From BP-133 sp040756995 (GTDB taxonomy: Bacteria > Actinomycetota > Acidimicrobiia > IMCC26256 > BP-133): a DNA stretch of 64,000 bases. The stretch spans positions 61,222-125,221 of the forward strand of contig JBFLYK010000019.1 in NCBI GenBank assembly GCA_040756995.1. The letters run 5' to 3'. Positions 7,335 to 14,784 of the stretch are shown here, piece after piece. The position numbers and the translations under genes were made by a program. Under the pieces are notes generated by a model. That model was not told where the DNA came from, searched no databases, and worked only from the letters and a program-made list of their open reading frames with translations. Position 1 is the stretch's first letter. Each line of letters begins with the position of its first letter.

Positions 7335-9416
7335 ATGGCGGGCATGGCCGGGGGGCGGTTGGGGGTGCGGGGGGCGGTGCTGGCGGCGCTCGCCGGGGTG
7401 TCGGTGCTCGTGCCGGTGGCGGAGGCGCAGACAGTGAGGGCGGCGGAGGCGCCGGTGTGCCGGCCGTCGCGCACCCGGGACAACGGATGCATCCCTTCGC
7501 CGTTGCAGTGCGCCAGCGGGCGGTTCAACGGGGAGTGGGCGTCTCCGTTCGACGGGAGGCGGGCGTCGTGTGAGGGATATGTCGACGAGGACGGCGGATG
7601 GCATGTCCGGCGGTATGCCGGCGGCGACCCGTCGCTGGGCTGCGTCACCACCATTCGCGACGACCGGCTGATCGAGGGCAGCTGGACGGATCCCAATCAG
7701 ATGTGTGGCGCCTATGGCGTCACCCCGGGGTACGGGGTGCCCGGCAGTCGCTACCGGGAGGCGGTCACGTCGCGGTACGGCGCTGTGGCGTCGGCGTCGC
7801 CCGAGGCCTCGGCGGTCGGGGTGCGGGTCCTGGCCGGGGGCGGGAATGCGGTGGACGCCGCGGTGGCCACCGTGTTCGCCGTCGGGGTGGTGGCCCAGGA
7901 GTCGTGCGGCATCGGTGGGGGAGGGTTCCTGCTCTACCGGGGTGCCGACGGGAGGGTGGCGGCACTCGACTTTCGGGAGACGGCGCCGGCCCGTCTGCCG
8001 CCCGATTTCGAGGCCGCGGCCCGGAGATTCCGGGGGAGCGGGCATCAGGTCGTCGGTGTGCCGGGCACGGTGGCCGGCATGGCCGCCGCCGCCGAACGCT
8101 ACGGCCGCCGGCCGTTCGGCGAACTGCTGCAGCCGGCCATCGGGCTGGCCGAGCGCGGCTTGCGGATGAGCCCGTTCCAGATCGACGTCCTCAAAGGCGA
8201 ACGTGACCGGCTCAACGCCTTCCACGAAGCCCGCCGGCTGTATCTCGACGACGGCGAGGTGCCGGCGCCGTTCCCCGTCGGGCCCGAACGGGACCAACCG
8301 GACCTGGCGGCCACGCTGCAAAGGCTGGCCGACGAAGGGCCCGACGCCTTTTACCGGGGGCGGATCGCCGAGGCGATCGTCGCCGAGATGGAGCGGTCTC
8401 GGCGGGCGGGCGGGCCGGCGGGGGAGCGGGGCGTGATGACCGCGGAGGACCTGGCGGCGTACCGGGCGGTCTGGCGGGAACCGTTGCGAGGCCGCTACCG
8501 CGGCCGGACCATCCTGGCCGTGCCTCCGCCGACGGCCGGCGGCGTCGTCGTCCTCGAGACACTGAATCTCCTCGAGGGATTTCCCTTGGGAAGAGCCGAA
8601 GACTTCCGGCACAGCTCGGTCAACCATCTCCACGTGCTGGCCGAGGCCAAGAAGATCGCCGCCGCTGACCGCGACGCCTACGGCGCCGATCCGGACTTCG
8701 TCGATGTCCCCACCGACGAGCTCGTGGCCGAGGAGTACGCCCGCCAACGACGGTGGGACATCGAGCTCGACAAGGCGAAGGCGCCGGAGCCGGGGCGGTT
8801 CGACGGCTTCACGCCCCGGCCGCCGGGCGGCCGGAAGCCGCAGGGCACGAGCACCCACCATGTCTCCGTCGTCGACGCGGCCGGCAACGCCGTCGCCGTC
8901 ACCTGCACCGTCGAGCAGCGCTACGGCAGCGGCGTCGTCGTGCCGAACACCGGTATCCTGCTCAACAACCAGATGACGGATTTCGACGAGCCGGGCAGCG
9001 CCAACGAGGTCCGCCCCGGCAAACGTCCCCGGTCCTCGATCAGCCCGGTCATCGTGGTCGACGGCCGGCGGCCGGCGCTGGTCCTCGGTGCGCCCGGCGG
9101 CCCCCGGATCCCGATGGGCGTCGTCAACGTCATCTCCAATGTCGTCGACTTCGGCATGGCGCCGGCTCTGGCTGTCGATGTCGCCCGGGTTGACGCCGAG
9201 CGGTGCTGCGCCGTCGAACTCGAGCAGGACCGGGTCCCGGCTGCCGAGCGGGAGGCGCTGACCCGGAGAGGGCACACGATCGTCGATCGCAAGCAGTACC
9301 ACCCGCAATTCACTCCGCTCGTCCAGATCACCGGGAGCCGGCGCGACGGCCGGCGGTTCGCCGTCAGCGACCCGCGGTACCAGACCGGGGCCGCCGCCGT
9401 TGGCCACCGCTACTAG
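7335..9416 (+). CDS. ggt: Gamma-glutamyltransferase, secreted
   Basis: A 693-residue gamma-glutamyltransferase, an autoprocessing Ntn-hydrolase that transfers or hydrolyses gamma-glutamyl groups of thiol peptides outside the membrane. Residues 1-33 form a signal peptide. The nucleophilic threonine is T507 in GTSTHHVSV, which aligns with E. coli T391, and the glycine-rich LAGGGNAVDAA and CGIGGGGFLLY motifs mark the large subunit. The core starts near residue 140. Residues 40-135 are an extra Cys-rich segment (about seven cysteines) not typical of the family. It lies downstream of the GntR gene in the same direction but 100 bp away, and its stop codon is inside a TetR-type operator. Confidence 0.92.
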   Translation: MAGMAGGRLGVRGAVLAALAGVSVLVPVAEAQTVRAAEAPVCRPSRTRDNGCIPSPLQCASGRFNGEWASPFDGRRASCEGYVDEDGGWHVRRYAGGDPSLGCVTTIRDDRLIEGSWTDPNQMCGAYGVTPGYGVPGSRYREAVTSRYGAVASASPEASAVGVRVLAGGGNAVDAAVATVFAVGVVAQESCGIGGGGFLLYRGADGRVAALDFRETAPARLPPDFEAAARRFRGSGHQVVGVPGTVAGMAAAAERYGRRPFGELLQPAIGLAERGLRMSPFQIDVLKGERDRLNAFHEARRLYLDDGEVPAPFPVGPERDQPDLAATLQRLADEGPDAFYRGRIAEAIVAEMERSRRAGGPAGERGVMTAEDLAAYRAVWREPLRGRYRGRTILAVPPPTAGGVVVLETLNLLEGFPLGRAEDFRHSSVNHLHVLAEAKKIAAADRDAYGADPDFVDVPTDELVAEEYARQRRWDIELDKAKAPEPGRFDGFTPRPPGGRKPQGTSTHHVSVVDAAGNAVAVTCTVEQRYGSGVVVPNTGILLNNQMTDFDEPGSANEVRPGKRPRSSISPVIVVDGRRPALVLGAPGGPRIPMGVVNVISNVVDFGMAPALAVDVARVDAERCCAVELEQDRVPAAEREALTRRGHTIVDRKQYHPQFTPLVQITGSRRDGRRFAVSDPRYQTGAAAVGHRY

Positions 9417-9432
9417 ACGAACGTTCTACTAG
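9413..9432. promoter_or_regulatory. Candidate operator of the adjacent TetR regulator
   Basis: CTAGACGAACGTTCTACTAG is a 20-bp near-palindrome (16 of 20 positions symmetrical, GAACGTTC core perfect). It overlaps the ggt stop codon and ends 19 bp before the TetR start. Its form resembles the TAGA-N-TCTA boxes of LmrA/YxaF-type TetR repressors, and the neighbouring protein looks like that subgroup, so autoregulation is likely. Confidence 0.6.
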
Positions 9433-9451
9433 CACCCTATGCTCCGGGGGC

Positions 9452-10081
9452 ATGAGCACCCGGGACCGGATCGTGGCCGCCGCCGCCCAGCTCTACGGCC
9501 GGTACGGATACACCGGCGTGGGGCTCAAGCAGGTGGCGGCCGAGAGCGGCGCGCCGATCGGCTCGCTGTACCACTTCTTCCCGGGCGGCAAGGACGAGCT
9601 GGCCGCCGAGGCGCTCCGCATGTCGGGCGCCGGCTACCAGACGCTCGTCGAGGGAGTCCTCGAGAACATGCCCGACATCCCGGCGGGCATCGAGCAGTCC
9701 TTCGCGCTCGCCGCCGAGAACCTGGCCGCCACCGGGTACGTCGACGCCTGCTGGATCGAGACGGTGGCCCTTGAAGTCGCCAGCACCAACGAGCCGCTCC
9801 GGCTCGTGACGGCCGAGATCTTCGAGCGGTGGACCGACAGCGCCACCGCCTGGTGCGAGTCGCACGGCCTCCCGCCGGACGAAGCCCGGGAGCTCGGCAT
9901 CGCCTACATCACCGGTCTGGAGGGGGCATTCATCCTCGCCCGGTCGCTGCGCAGTCCCGAACCGCTGCTGGCCACCGGTCGCCGGCTGGCGGCGGCGGCC
10001 CGAGAAGCGCTGGCGGCCGCCCGTCGCCCGTCCGCCGCGGCCGGCCGCCGGCCCGCCCGAGCCAAGGGAGCCCGCAAATGA
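9452..10081 (+). CDS. TetR-family regulator (LmrA/YxaF-like)
   Basis: A 209-residue TetR regulator. The helix-turn-helix is at residues 25-50 (LKQVAAESGAPIGSLYHFFPGGKDEL); the GSLYHFFPGGK stretch is characteristic of the LmrA/YxaF branch, whose members control efflux or oxidation genes and sense hydrophobic compounds. The C-terminal ligand domain ends in an Ala/Arg-rich tail. The ATG at 9452 follows a strong near-palindromic operator. Its stop overlaps the ATG of the following membrane-protein gene (ATGA), so the two are co-transcribed and both probably repressed by this protein. Confidence 0.88.
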   Translation: MSTRDRIVAAAAQLYGRYGYTGVGLKQVAAESGAPIGSLYHFFPGGKDELAAEALRMSGAGYQTLVEGVLENMPDIPAGIEQSFALAAENLAATGYVDACWIETVALEVASTNEPLRLVTAEIFERWTDSATAWCESHGLPPDEARELGIAYITGLEGAFILARSLRSPEPLLATGRRLAAAAREALAAARRPSAAAGRRPARAKGARK

Positions 10082-10524
10082 ACCGCACCGACGAGCTGAC
10101 GATCGTCCGCCGGGTGTTCGTCACGGCCCTGCTGCTGTCGGTGGTGCACTACATCGACAACACCGTCCGCTTCGACGACTACACCGGCGGACAGGACGGG
10201 TTCGTCACCCAGGCGATGATCCCGATCAGCTGGGTGCTGTTCACCGCCGCCGGGATCGCCGGCTACCGCGCCCTGAAGGCCGGGAATCACGGCCTTGGCG
10301 GTGCGCTGCTCGGCGTGTACTCGGTGAGCGGCCTCATCGGCATCGGCCACTACACGACCGTTTCGCCCGGCGACTTCAACGCCTTCCAGAACACGTTCAT
10401 CGCCCTCGACTTCCTGGCCGGGCTGGCGGTGTTGGTCCTGGCGGTGCGGATCGCGACCACGAGAGCCGTCAGCCGGCCTGCGACCACCACCGGTCGATCT
10501 CCCGTAGGATCCGCTTCTCGCTGA
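10078..10524 (+). CDS. Four-helix integral membrane protein
   Basis: A 148-residue protein with four predicted membrane segments: about 11-28, 45-65, 72-95 and 105-125. It has no cysteines or charged catalytic clusters, but HYIDNTVRFDDY after helix 1 and HYTTVSPGDFNAFQN between helices 3 and 4 place conserved-looking His, Asp and Tyr on the same side of the membrane. I do not recognise a named family. It is translationally coupled to the TetR gene. The last 56 bp overlap the 3' end of hrpA on the other strand. Confidence 0.7.
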   Translation: MNRTDELTIVRRVFVTALLLSVVHYIDNTVRFDDYTGGQDGFVTQAMIPISWVLFTAAGIAGYRALKAGNHGLGGALLGVYSVSGLIGIGHYTTVSPGDFNAFQNTFIALDFLAGLAVLVLAVRIATTRAVSRPATTTGRSPVGSASR

Positions 10525-13500
10525 CCGGCTGCGACGTCCCCAGGCCCTGGGCGAAGTAGCTGATCCGCAGCTCCTCGATCATCCAGCCGATGGCCTCGGC
10601 CTCCTCGTCGGCGTTGGGGCCCAGCGCTCCCAACAGCTCGCCGTAGCGGCGCTCCAGGCGCTGCACCCGCCGGAGGTTGTCGAAGTCCCGGTCGGCGCCG
10701 GTGGGCAGCTTGTCGAGGCGCAGCTCGATGCCTTCGAGGTAGCGCATCAGATCGGCGAGCCGGCGCACACCGGTGGCGGCCACGAAGCCCGGGCTGACCA
10801 GACGGGCCAGCTGCCGTTCGATGTCGGTGATCGACGGCGCCAGCGACGGCGCCCGCAGCTTGGAGAGCCGGACGTCGATCCCGTTGGCGATGGCCAGGAT
10901 GCCGGCCACCACCGTCACCACGTAGACGACGGTTTCGGTCAGGGCATGGGACACACCGGTCCGCAGCGCGGTGAAGGCCGACTCGTTCCACACCGGACCG
11001 CCGAGGTCGCCGAGCAGCTGATCGACGGCGCACAGGACGCAGTCGTCGAACAGGTCGGCGACCTTCGGATACGGCGAGCGGGCCAGGGCCAGCTGGGTGT
11101 CGTTGGACAGGCGGCGCTCCGCCGCCCGGGTCGGGTTGGGCAGGGAGAGCAGGAGCAGCCGCCGGGTGCCGGCCCACATCTCCCGGTCCTGCTCCTCCGG
11201 CGTCGGGAAGACCCGGACCGCCACCGAGTCGCCCTGGTCGACCAGCGCCGGGTAGGCCCGGCGGCGGAACCCCGCCCAGATGACGTCGACCTCGCGGGGC
11301 AGCGTGCCGATGCCGCCCCAGCTGCGGAGCCCGTCCCGTTCGAAGGTGCTGGCGGCCACGGCCAGCCCGGCCTCGGCCCGTTCGGCCAGTTGTTCCTGCA
11401 GCGCCCGGAGATCCCGGCCCGCGGCCAGCACCCGACCCGCCTCGTCCTCGACCAGGAACCGCATGCGCAGATGCGGCGGGACCCGTTCCCATTCCCAGCT
11501 TCCGGGCGGGATCGGGTCGCCGGTGAGGCGGCCGAGTTCCCGGGCCAGGGTGTCGGGCAGCGGCCCGTCCTCCGGGGTGATCCGCTTCAGCGCCTCCCGG
11601 GCGTAGTCGGGGACGGGCACGAAGCTGCGCCGCACCTCTTTCGGCAGCGTGCGGATCAGGGCAGCCACGGTCTCGAGCCGGAGGCCCGGGACCTGCCACT
11701 CGAACGGCCCGGCGTCGATCTGGTCGAGGACGGGCAACGGGATGCGGACGGTGACGCCGTCCCACTCGGCGCCGGGATCGAACGAATACGACAGGCGGAG
11801 GTCGAGATTGCGGTAGCGCCACACGTCGGGATAGGCGCCGGCGTCGAGCGTGCCGACGGCGGGATTGATCAGCAGCTCCCGGGTGAAGCGCAGAAGGTCG
11901 GGGTGCTTGACGCGTTCCTTCTTCCACCAGGCGTCGAAGGTCCGGGCCGAGGTCACTTCGGCGCCGATCCGCTTGTCGTAGAAGTCGATGAGGACCTCGT
12001 CGTCGACGAGCACGTCGGTGCGGCGGACCTTCCTCGCCAGCGCCCGTACCTCCTCGACGAGCTTGCGGTTCTCGGCCCAGAAGGGATGCGGTGTGCGCCA
12101 GTCGCCCTCGACCAGCGCCATGCGGATGAACAGGTCGCGGGCGGCGGACGGGTCCACCCGGTTGTAGCTCACCCGCCGGGAGCTGACGATCGGCAGGCCG
12201 TAGAGCGTGACCCGTTCATAAGCCATGGCCTCGCCCCGCTTGGCGTCCCAGTGCGGTTCGCTGTAGCTGCGCTTGACGAGGTGGGCCCCGAGCCGTTCGG
12301 CCCATTCCGGCTCGATGCGGGCCACGACCCGGGCCCAGAGGCGGGTCGTCTCCACCAGTTCGGCGGCCATGACCCAACCGGCCCCCGACTTGAACAGCAC
12401 GGACCCGGGGGCGATGGCGAACCGGGCGTTGCGGGCGCCCTGGTACTCGTCCCGGGGCCCGCTCTTCAGGCCGATGTGGGACAGCAGCCCGGCCAGCAGC
12501 GACTGGTGGATCGCCTTGCGGCGCTTCGTGTCGTCTTCGATCGGCGCGGCGTCGGCCTTGCGCCCGTTGAGATTTCGCATCACCTGGCGGAGCTGGCCGT
12601 GGATGTCCTGCCATTCCCGGATGCGGAGGAAGTTGAGGAACTCGGCCCGGCACAGCTTGCGGAACTGGTTGGAGGACAGCGCGTCCTGTCGCTCCTGGAG
12701 GTAGTCCCACAGCTTCAGATACGACAGGAAGTCCGACTCCTTGTCGGCGAAGCGGGCGTGGGCTTCGGCGGCGGCCGCCTGCTTGTCGAGGGGCCGTTCT
12801 CGGGGATCCTGGATCGACAGGGCGGCGGCGATGACCATGACCTCCTCGAGGCAGCCGTTGGCTTCGGCCTCGAGGACCATGCGGCCGAGACGGGGATCGA
12901 GCGGCAGTTGGGCCAGCCGCCGGCCGAGGGGCGTCAGCCGCTTCTTCGGGTTCTTGGCCGCCGGGTCGAGGGCGCCGAGTTCCTCGAGCAGGGCGATGCC
13001 GTCCTTGATGCTGCGGGCGTCGGGGGCGTCGACGAACGGGAAACGGGCGACGTCGCCGAGCCCGAGGGCGGCCATCTGGAGGATGACGGAGGCCAGGTTG
13101 GTCCGGACGATCTCCGGTTCGGTGAACTCCGGCCGGGACCGGAAGTCGGTCTCGGAGTAGAGCCGGATGCAGACGCCGGGGGCGACGCGCCCGCAGCGGC
13201 CGGCCCGCTGGTTGGCCGACGCCTGGGACACCGGCTCGATCGGCAGGCGCTGCACCTTGGTGCGGTGCGAGTAACGGGATATGCGGGCCGTACCGGGGTC
13301 GACCACCGCCAGGATGCCCGGGACGGTCAGGCTCGTCTCCGCCACGTTGGTGGCCAGCACGATCCGCCGCCCCGGGTGAGGTTCGAACACCCGGTGCTGC
13401 TCGGCCGCCGACAGACGGGCGTAGAGCGGCAGAAGCTCCGTGTCGGGCAGGGCGAGGGCGGCCAGCGCCTCGGCGGTGTCCCGGATCTCCCGTTCGCCGG

Positions 13501-14437
13501 AGAGGAACACGAGGATGTCGCCCGGCCCCTCGGCCACCAGCTCGGAGACGGCGTTGCCGATGGCCTGGATCTGATCGATCTCCTCGGCGTCGTCGCCCGG
13601 GTCGTCGCCGGCGGTGCCGTCGGCGCCGGCATCGGCGCCGGGCGGAGCGTCCGGATCGACCAGCGGCCGGTACCGGATCTCGACCGGATATGTGCGGCCC
13701 GAGACCTCGACGATCGGTGCCCCGCCGAAGTGGCGGGCGAACCGCTCGGTGTCGATGGTGGCCGACGTCACGATCACCTTGAGGTCGGGACGGCGGGGGA
13801 GGAGCTGCTTGAGGTAGCCCAGGATGAAGTCGATGTTCAGACTCCGCTCGTGGGCCTCGTCGACGATGATCGTGTCGTAGGCGGTGAGCAGCCGGTCCCG
13901 CTGGATCTCGTTGAGCAGGATCCCGTCGGTCATGACCTTGATCAGGGTCTGCTGGCTCACCCGGTCGGTGAAGCGCACCGCGTAGCCCACGGCGCCGCCC
14001 ACCGCACTGTCGAGCTCTTCGGCCACCCGTTCGGCCACCGCCCGGGCGGCCAGCCGGCGGGGCTGGGTGTGGCCGATCATGCCCCGGACACCCCGGCCGA
14101 CCTCGAGGCAGATCTTCGGCAGTTGCGTGCTCTTCCCCGAACCGGTCTCGCCGGCCACGATCACGACCTGATGGGCGGCGATGGCGGCGGCGATCTCGTC
14201 CTTGCGTTCGCTGACCGGCAGAGCGGCGGGGTAGCGGGGGGTGGGCACCCCGGCCCGCCGGTTCGCCACCCGCTGTTCGGCCGCCGCCACCGCCGCCGCC
14301 ACCTCGTCGAGGATCGCCTGCCGGGCGGCGCGGTCCTGCAGGCCCCGGGCCCGGTCGAGCTGGCGGCGGAGACGGTCCTGGTCCCGGGCCATGAGCGCCG
14401 GCAGCCGGGCGGAAAGGGCAGGCAGAGAGGGGTCCAC
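10469..14437 (-). CDS. hrpA: ATP-dependent RNA helicase HrpA
   Basis: A 1322-residue DEAH-box RNA helicase, co-linear with E. coli HrpA (1300 aa). The Walker A motif is GETGSGKST and the DEAH motif lies in IIVDEAHERSLNIDF. The RecA2 motif QRAGRCGR, the helicase-associated domains and the long C-terminal DUF3418 region ending in RISYFAQGLGT are all present. HrpA resolves mRNA structures and stalled ribosomes. The start is taken as the GTG at 14437, which gives the E. coli-like N-terminus (ALMARDQDRLRRQL); the frame remains open further upstream only by running into the palindromic repeats and the N gap. Its 3' end overlaps a convergent gene. Confidence 0.95.
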   Translation of the reverse strand: MDPSLPALSARLPALMARDQDRLRRQLDRARGLQDRAARQAILDEVAAAVAAAEQRVANRRAGVPTPRYPAALPVSERKDEIAAAIAAHQVVIVAGETGSGKSTQLPKICLEVGRGVRGMIGHTQPRRLAARAVAERVAEELDSAVGGAVGYAVRFTDRVSQQTLIKVMTDGILLNEIQRDRLLTAYDTIIVDEAHERSLNIDFILGYLKQLLPRRPDLKVIVTSATIDTERFARHFGGAPIVEVSGRTYPVEIRYRPLVDPDAPPGADAGADGTAGDDPGDDAEEIDQIQAIGNAVSELVAEGPGDILVFLSGEREIRDTAEALAALALPDTELLPLYARLSAAEQHRVFEPHPGRRIVLATNVAETSLTVPGILAVVDPGTARISRYSHRTKVQRLPIEPVSQASANQRAGRCGRVAPGVCIRLYSETDFRSRPEFTEPEIVRTNLASVILQMAALGLGDVARFPFVDAPDARSIKDGIALLEELGALDPAAKNPKKRLTPLGRRLAQLPLDPRLGRMVLEAEANGCLEEVMVIAAALSIQDPRERPLDKQAAAAEAHARFADKESDFLSYLKLWDYLQERQDALSSNQFRKLCRAEFLNFLRIREWQDIHGQLRQVMRNLNGRKADAAPIEDDTKRRKAIHQSLLAGLLSHIGLKSGPRDEYQGARNARFAIAPGSVLFKSGAGWVMAAELVETTRLWARVVARIEPEWAERLGAHLVKRSYSEPHWDAKRGEAMAYERVTLYGLPIVSSRRVSYNRVDPSAARDLFIRMALVEGDWRTPHPFWAENRKLVEEVRALARKVRRTDVLVDDEVLIDFYDKRIGAEVTSARTFDAWWKKERVKHPDLLRFTRELLINPAVGTLDAGAYPDVWRYRNLDLRLSYSFDPGAEWDGVTVRIPLPVLDQIDAGPFEWQVPGLRLETVAALIRTLPKEVRRSFVPVPDYAREALKRITPEDGPLPDTLARELGRLTGDPIPPGSWEWERVPPHLRMRFLVEDEAGRVLAAGRDLRALQEQLAERAEAGLAVAASTFERDGLRSWGGIGTLPREVDVIWAGFRRRAYPALVDQGDSVAVRVFPTPEEQDREMWAGTRRLLLLSLPNPTRAAERRLSNDTQLALARSPYPKVADLFDDCVLCAVDQLLGDLGGPVWNESAFTALRTGVSHALTETVVYVVTVVAGILAIANGIDVRLSKLRAPSLAPSITDIERQLARLVSPGFVAATGVRRLADLMRYLEGIELRLDKLPTGADRDFDNLRRVQRLERRYGELLGALGPNADEEAEAIGWMIEELRISYFAQGLGTSQPVSEKRILREIDRWWSQAG

Positions 14438-14470
14438 GACCCTTGGTAGGTTACGGCCGCCCCGCCGAAC

Positions 14471-14753
14471 TGGCGTTCCTTTTCCGCTGTATTCCGGTAA
14501 ACGAACGCCAGAACGGGGGGTGGCCCGCCGGCGCCCNNNNNNNNNNNNNNNNNNNNNNNNNNNNNNNNNNNNNNNNNNNNNNNNNNNNNNNNNNNNNNNN
14601 NNNNNNNNNNNNNNNNNNNNNNNNNNNNNNNNNNNNCCGAACTGGCGTTCCTTTTCCGCTGTATTCCGGTAAACGAACGCCAGAACGGGGGGTGGCCCGC
14701 CGGCGCCCAAAACTGGCGTTCCTTTTCCGCTCTATTACGGCAAAGGAACGCCA
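14471..14753. repeat. Three copies of a 40-bp palindromic repeat
   Basis: Three 40-bp palindromes that begin TGGCGTTCCTTTTCCGCT and end GAACGCCA lie at 14471-14510, 14643-14682 and 14714-14753. Copies 1 and 2 are identical, including the flanking GAACGGGGGGTGGCCCG spacer. Copy 3 is the more perfect hairpin (15 of 16 bp in each arm, 8-nt loop). Copies 2 and 3 are spaced by 71 bp. They resemble REP-type or bidirectional-terminator elements and fill the space between divergent hrpA and the molybdenum hydroxylase gene. The whole interval 14438-14784 holds only these and the assembly gap. Confidence 0.85.
14537..14636. other. Assembly gap of 100 N
   Basis: Exactly 100 N, the conventional placeholder for a gap of unknown size. 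It interrupts the palindromic repeat array between two identical repeat units, so the true array is probably longer and was collapsed during assembly. Open frames that cross it are meaningless. Confidence 0.97.
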
Positions 14754-14784
14754 ATTGGACAGGGGCCCTTAGGCTTCCCGGGAC

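Noticed and set aside
10946..14449. 1167-codon rightward frame antisense to hrpA
   Set aside because: Low-complexity Gly/Asp/Val-rich translation and no ribosome site; hrpA is clear on the other strand.
14438..14784. Coding frames running through the N gap from hrpA or from the repeats
   Set aside because: They translate palindromic repeats and N; no family similarity.
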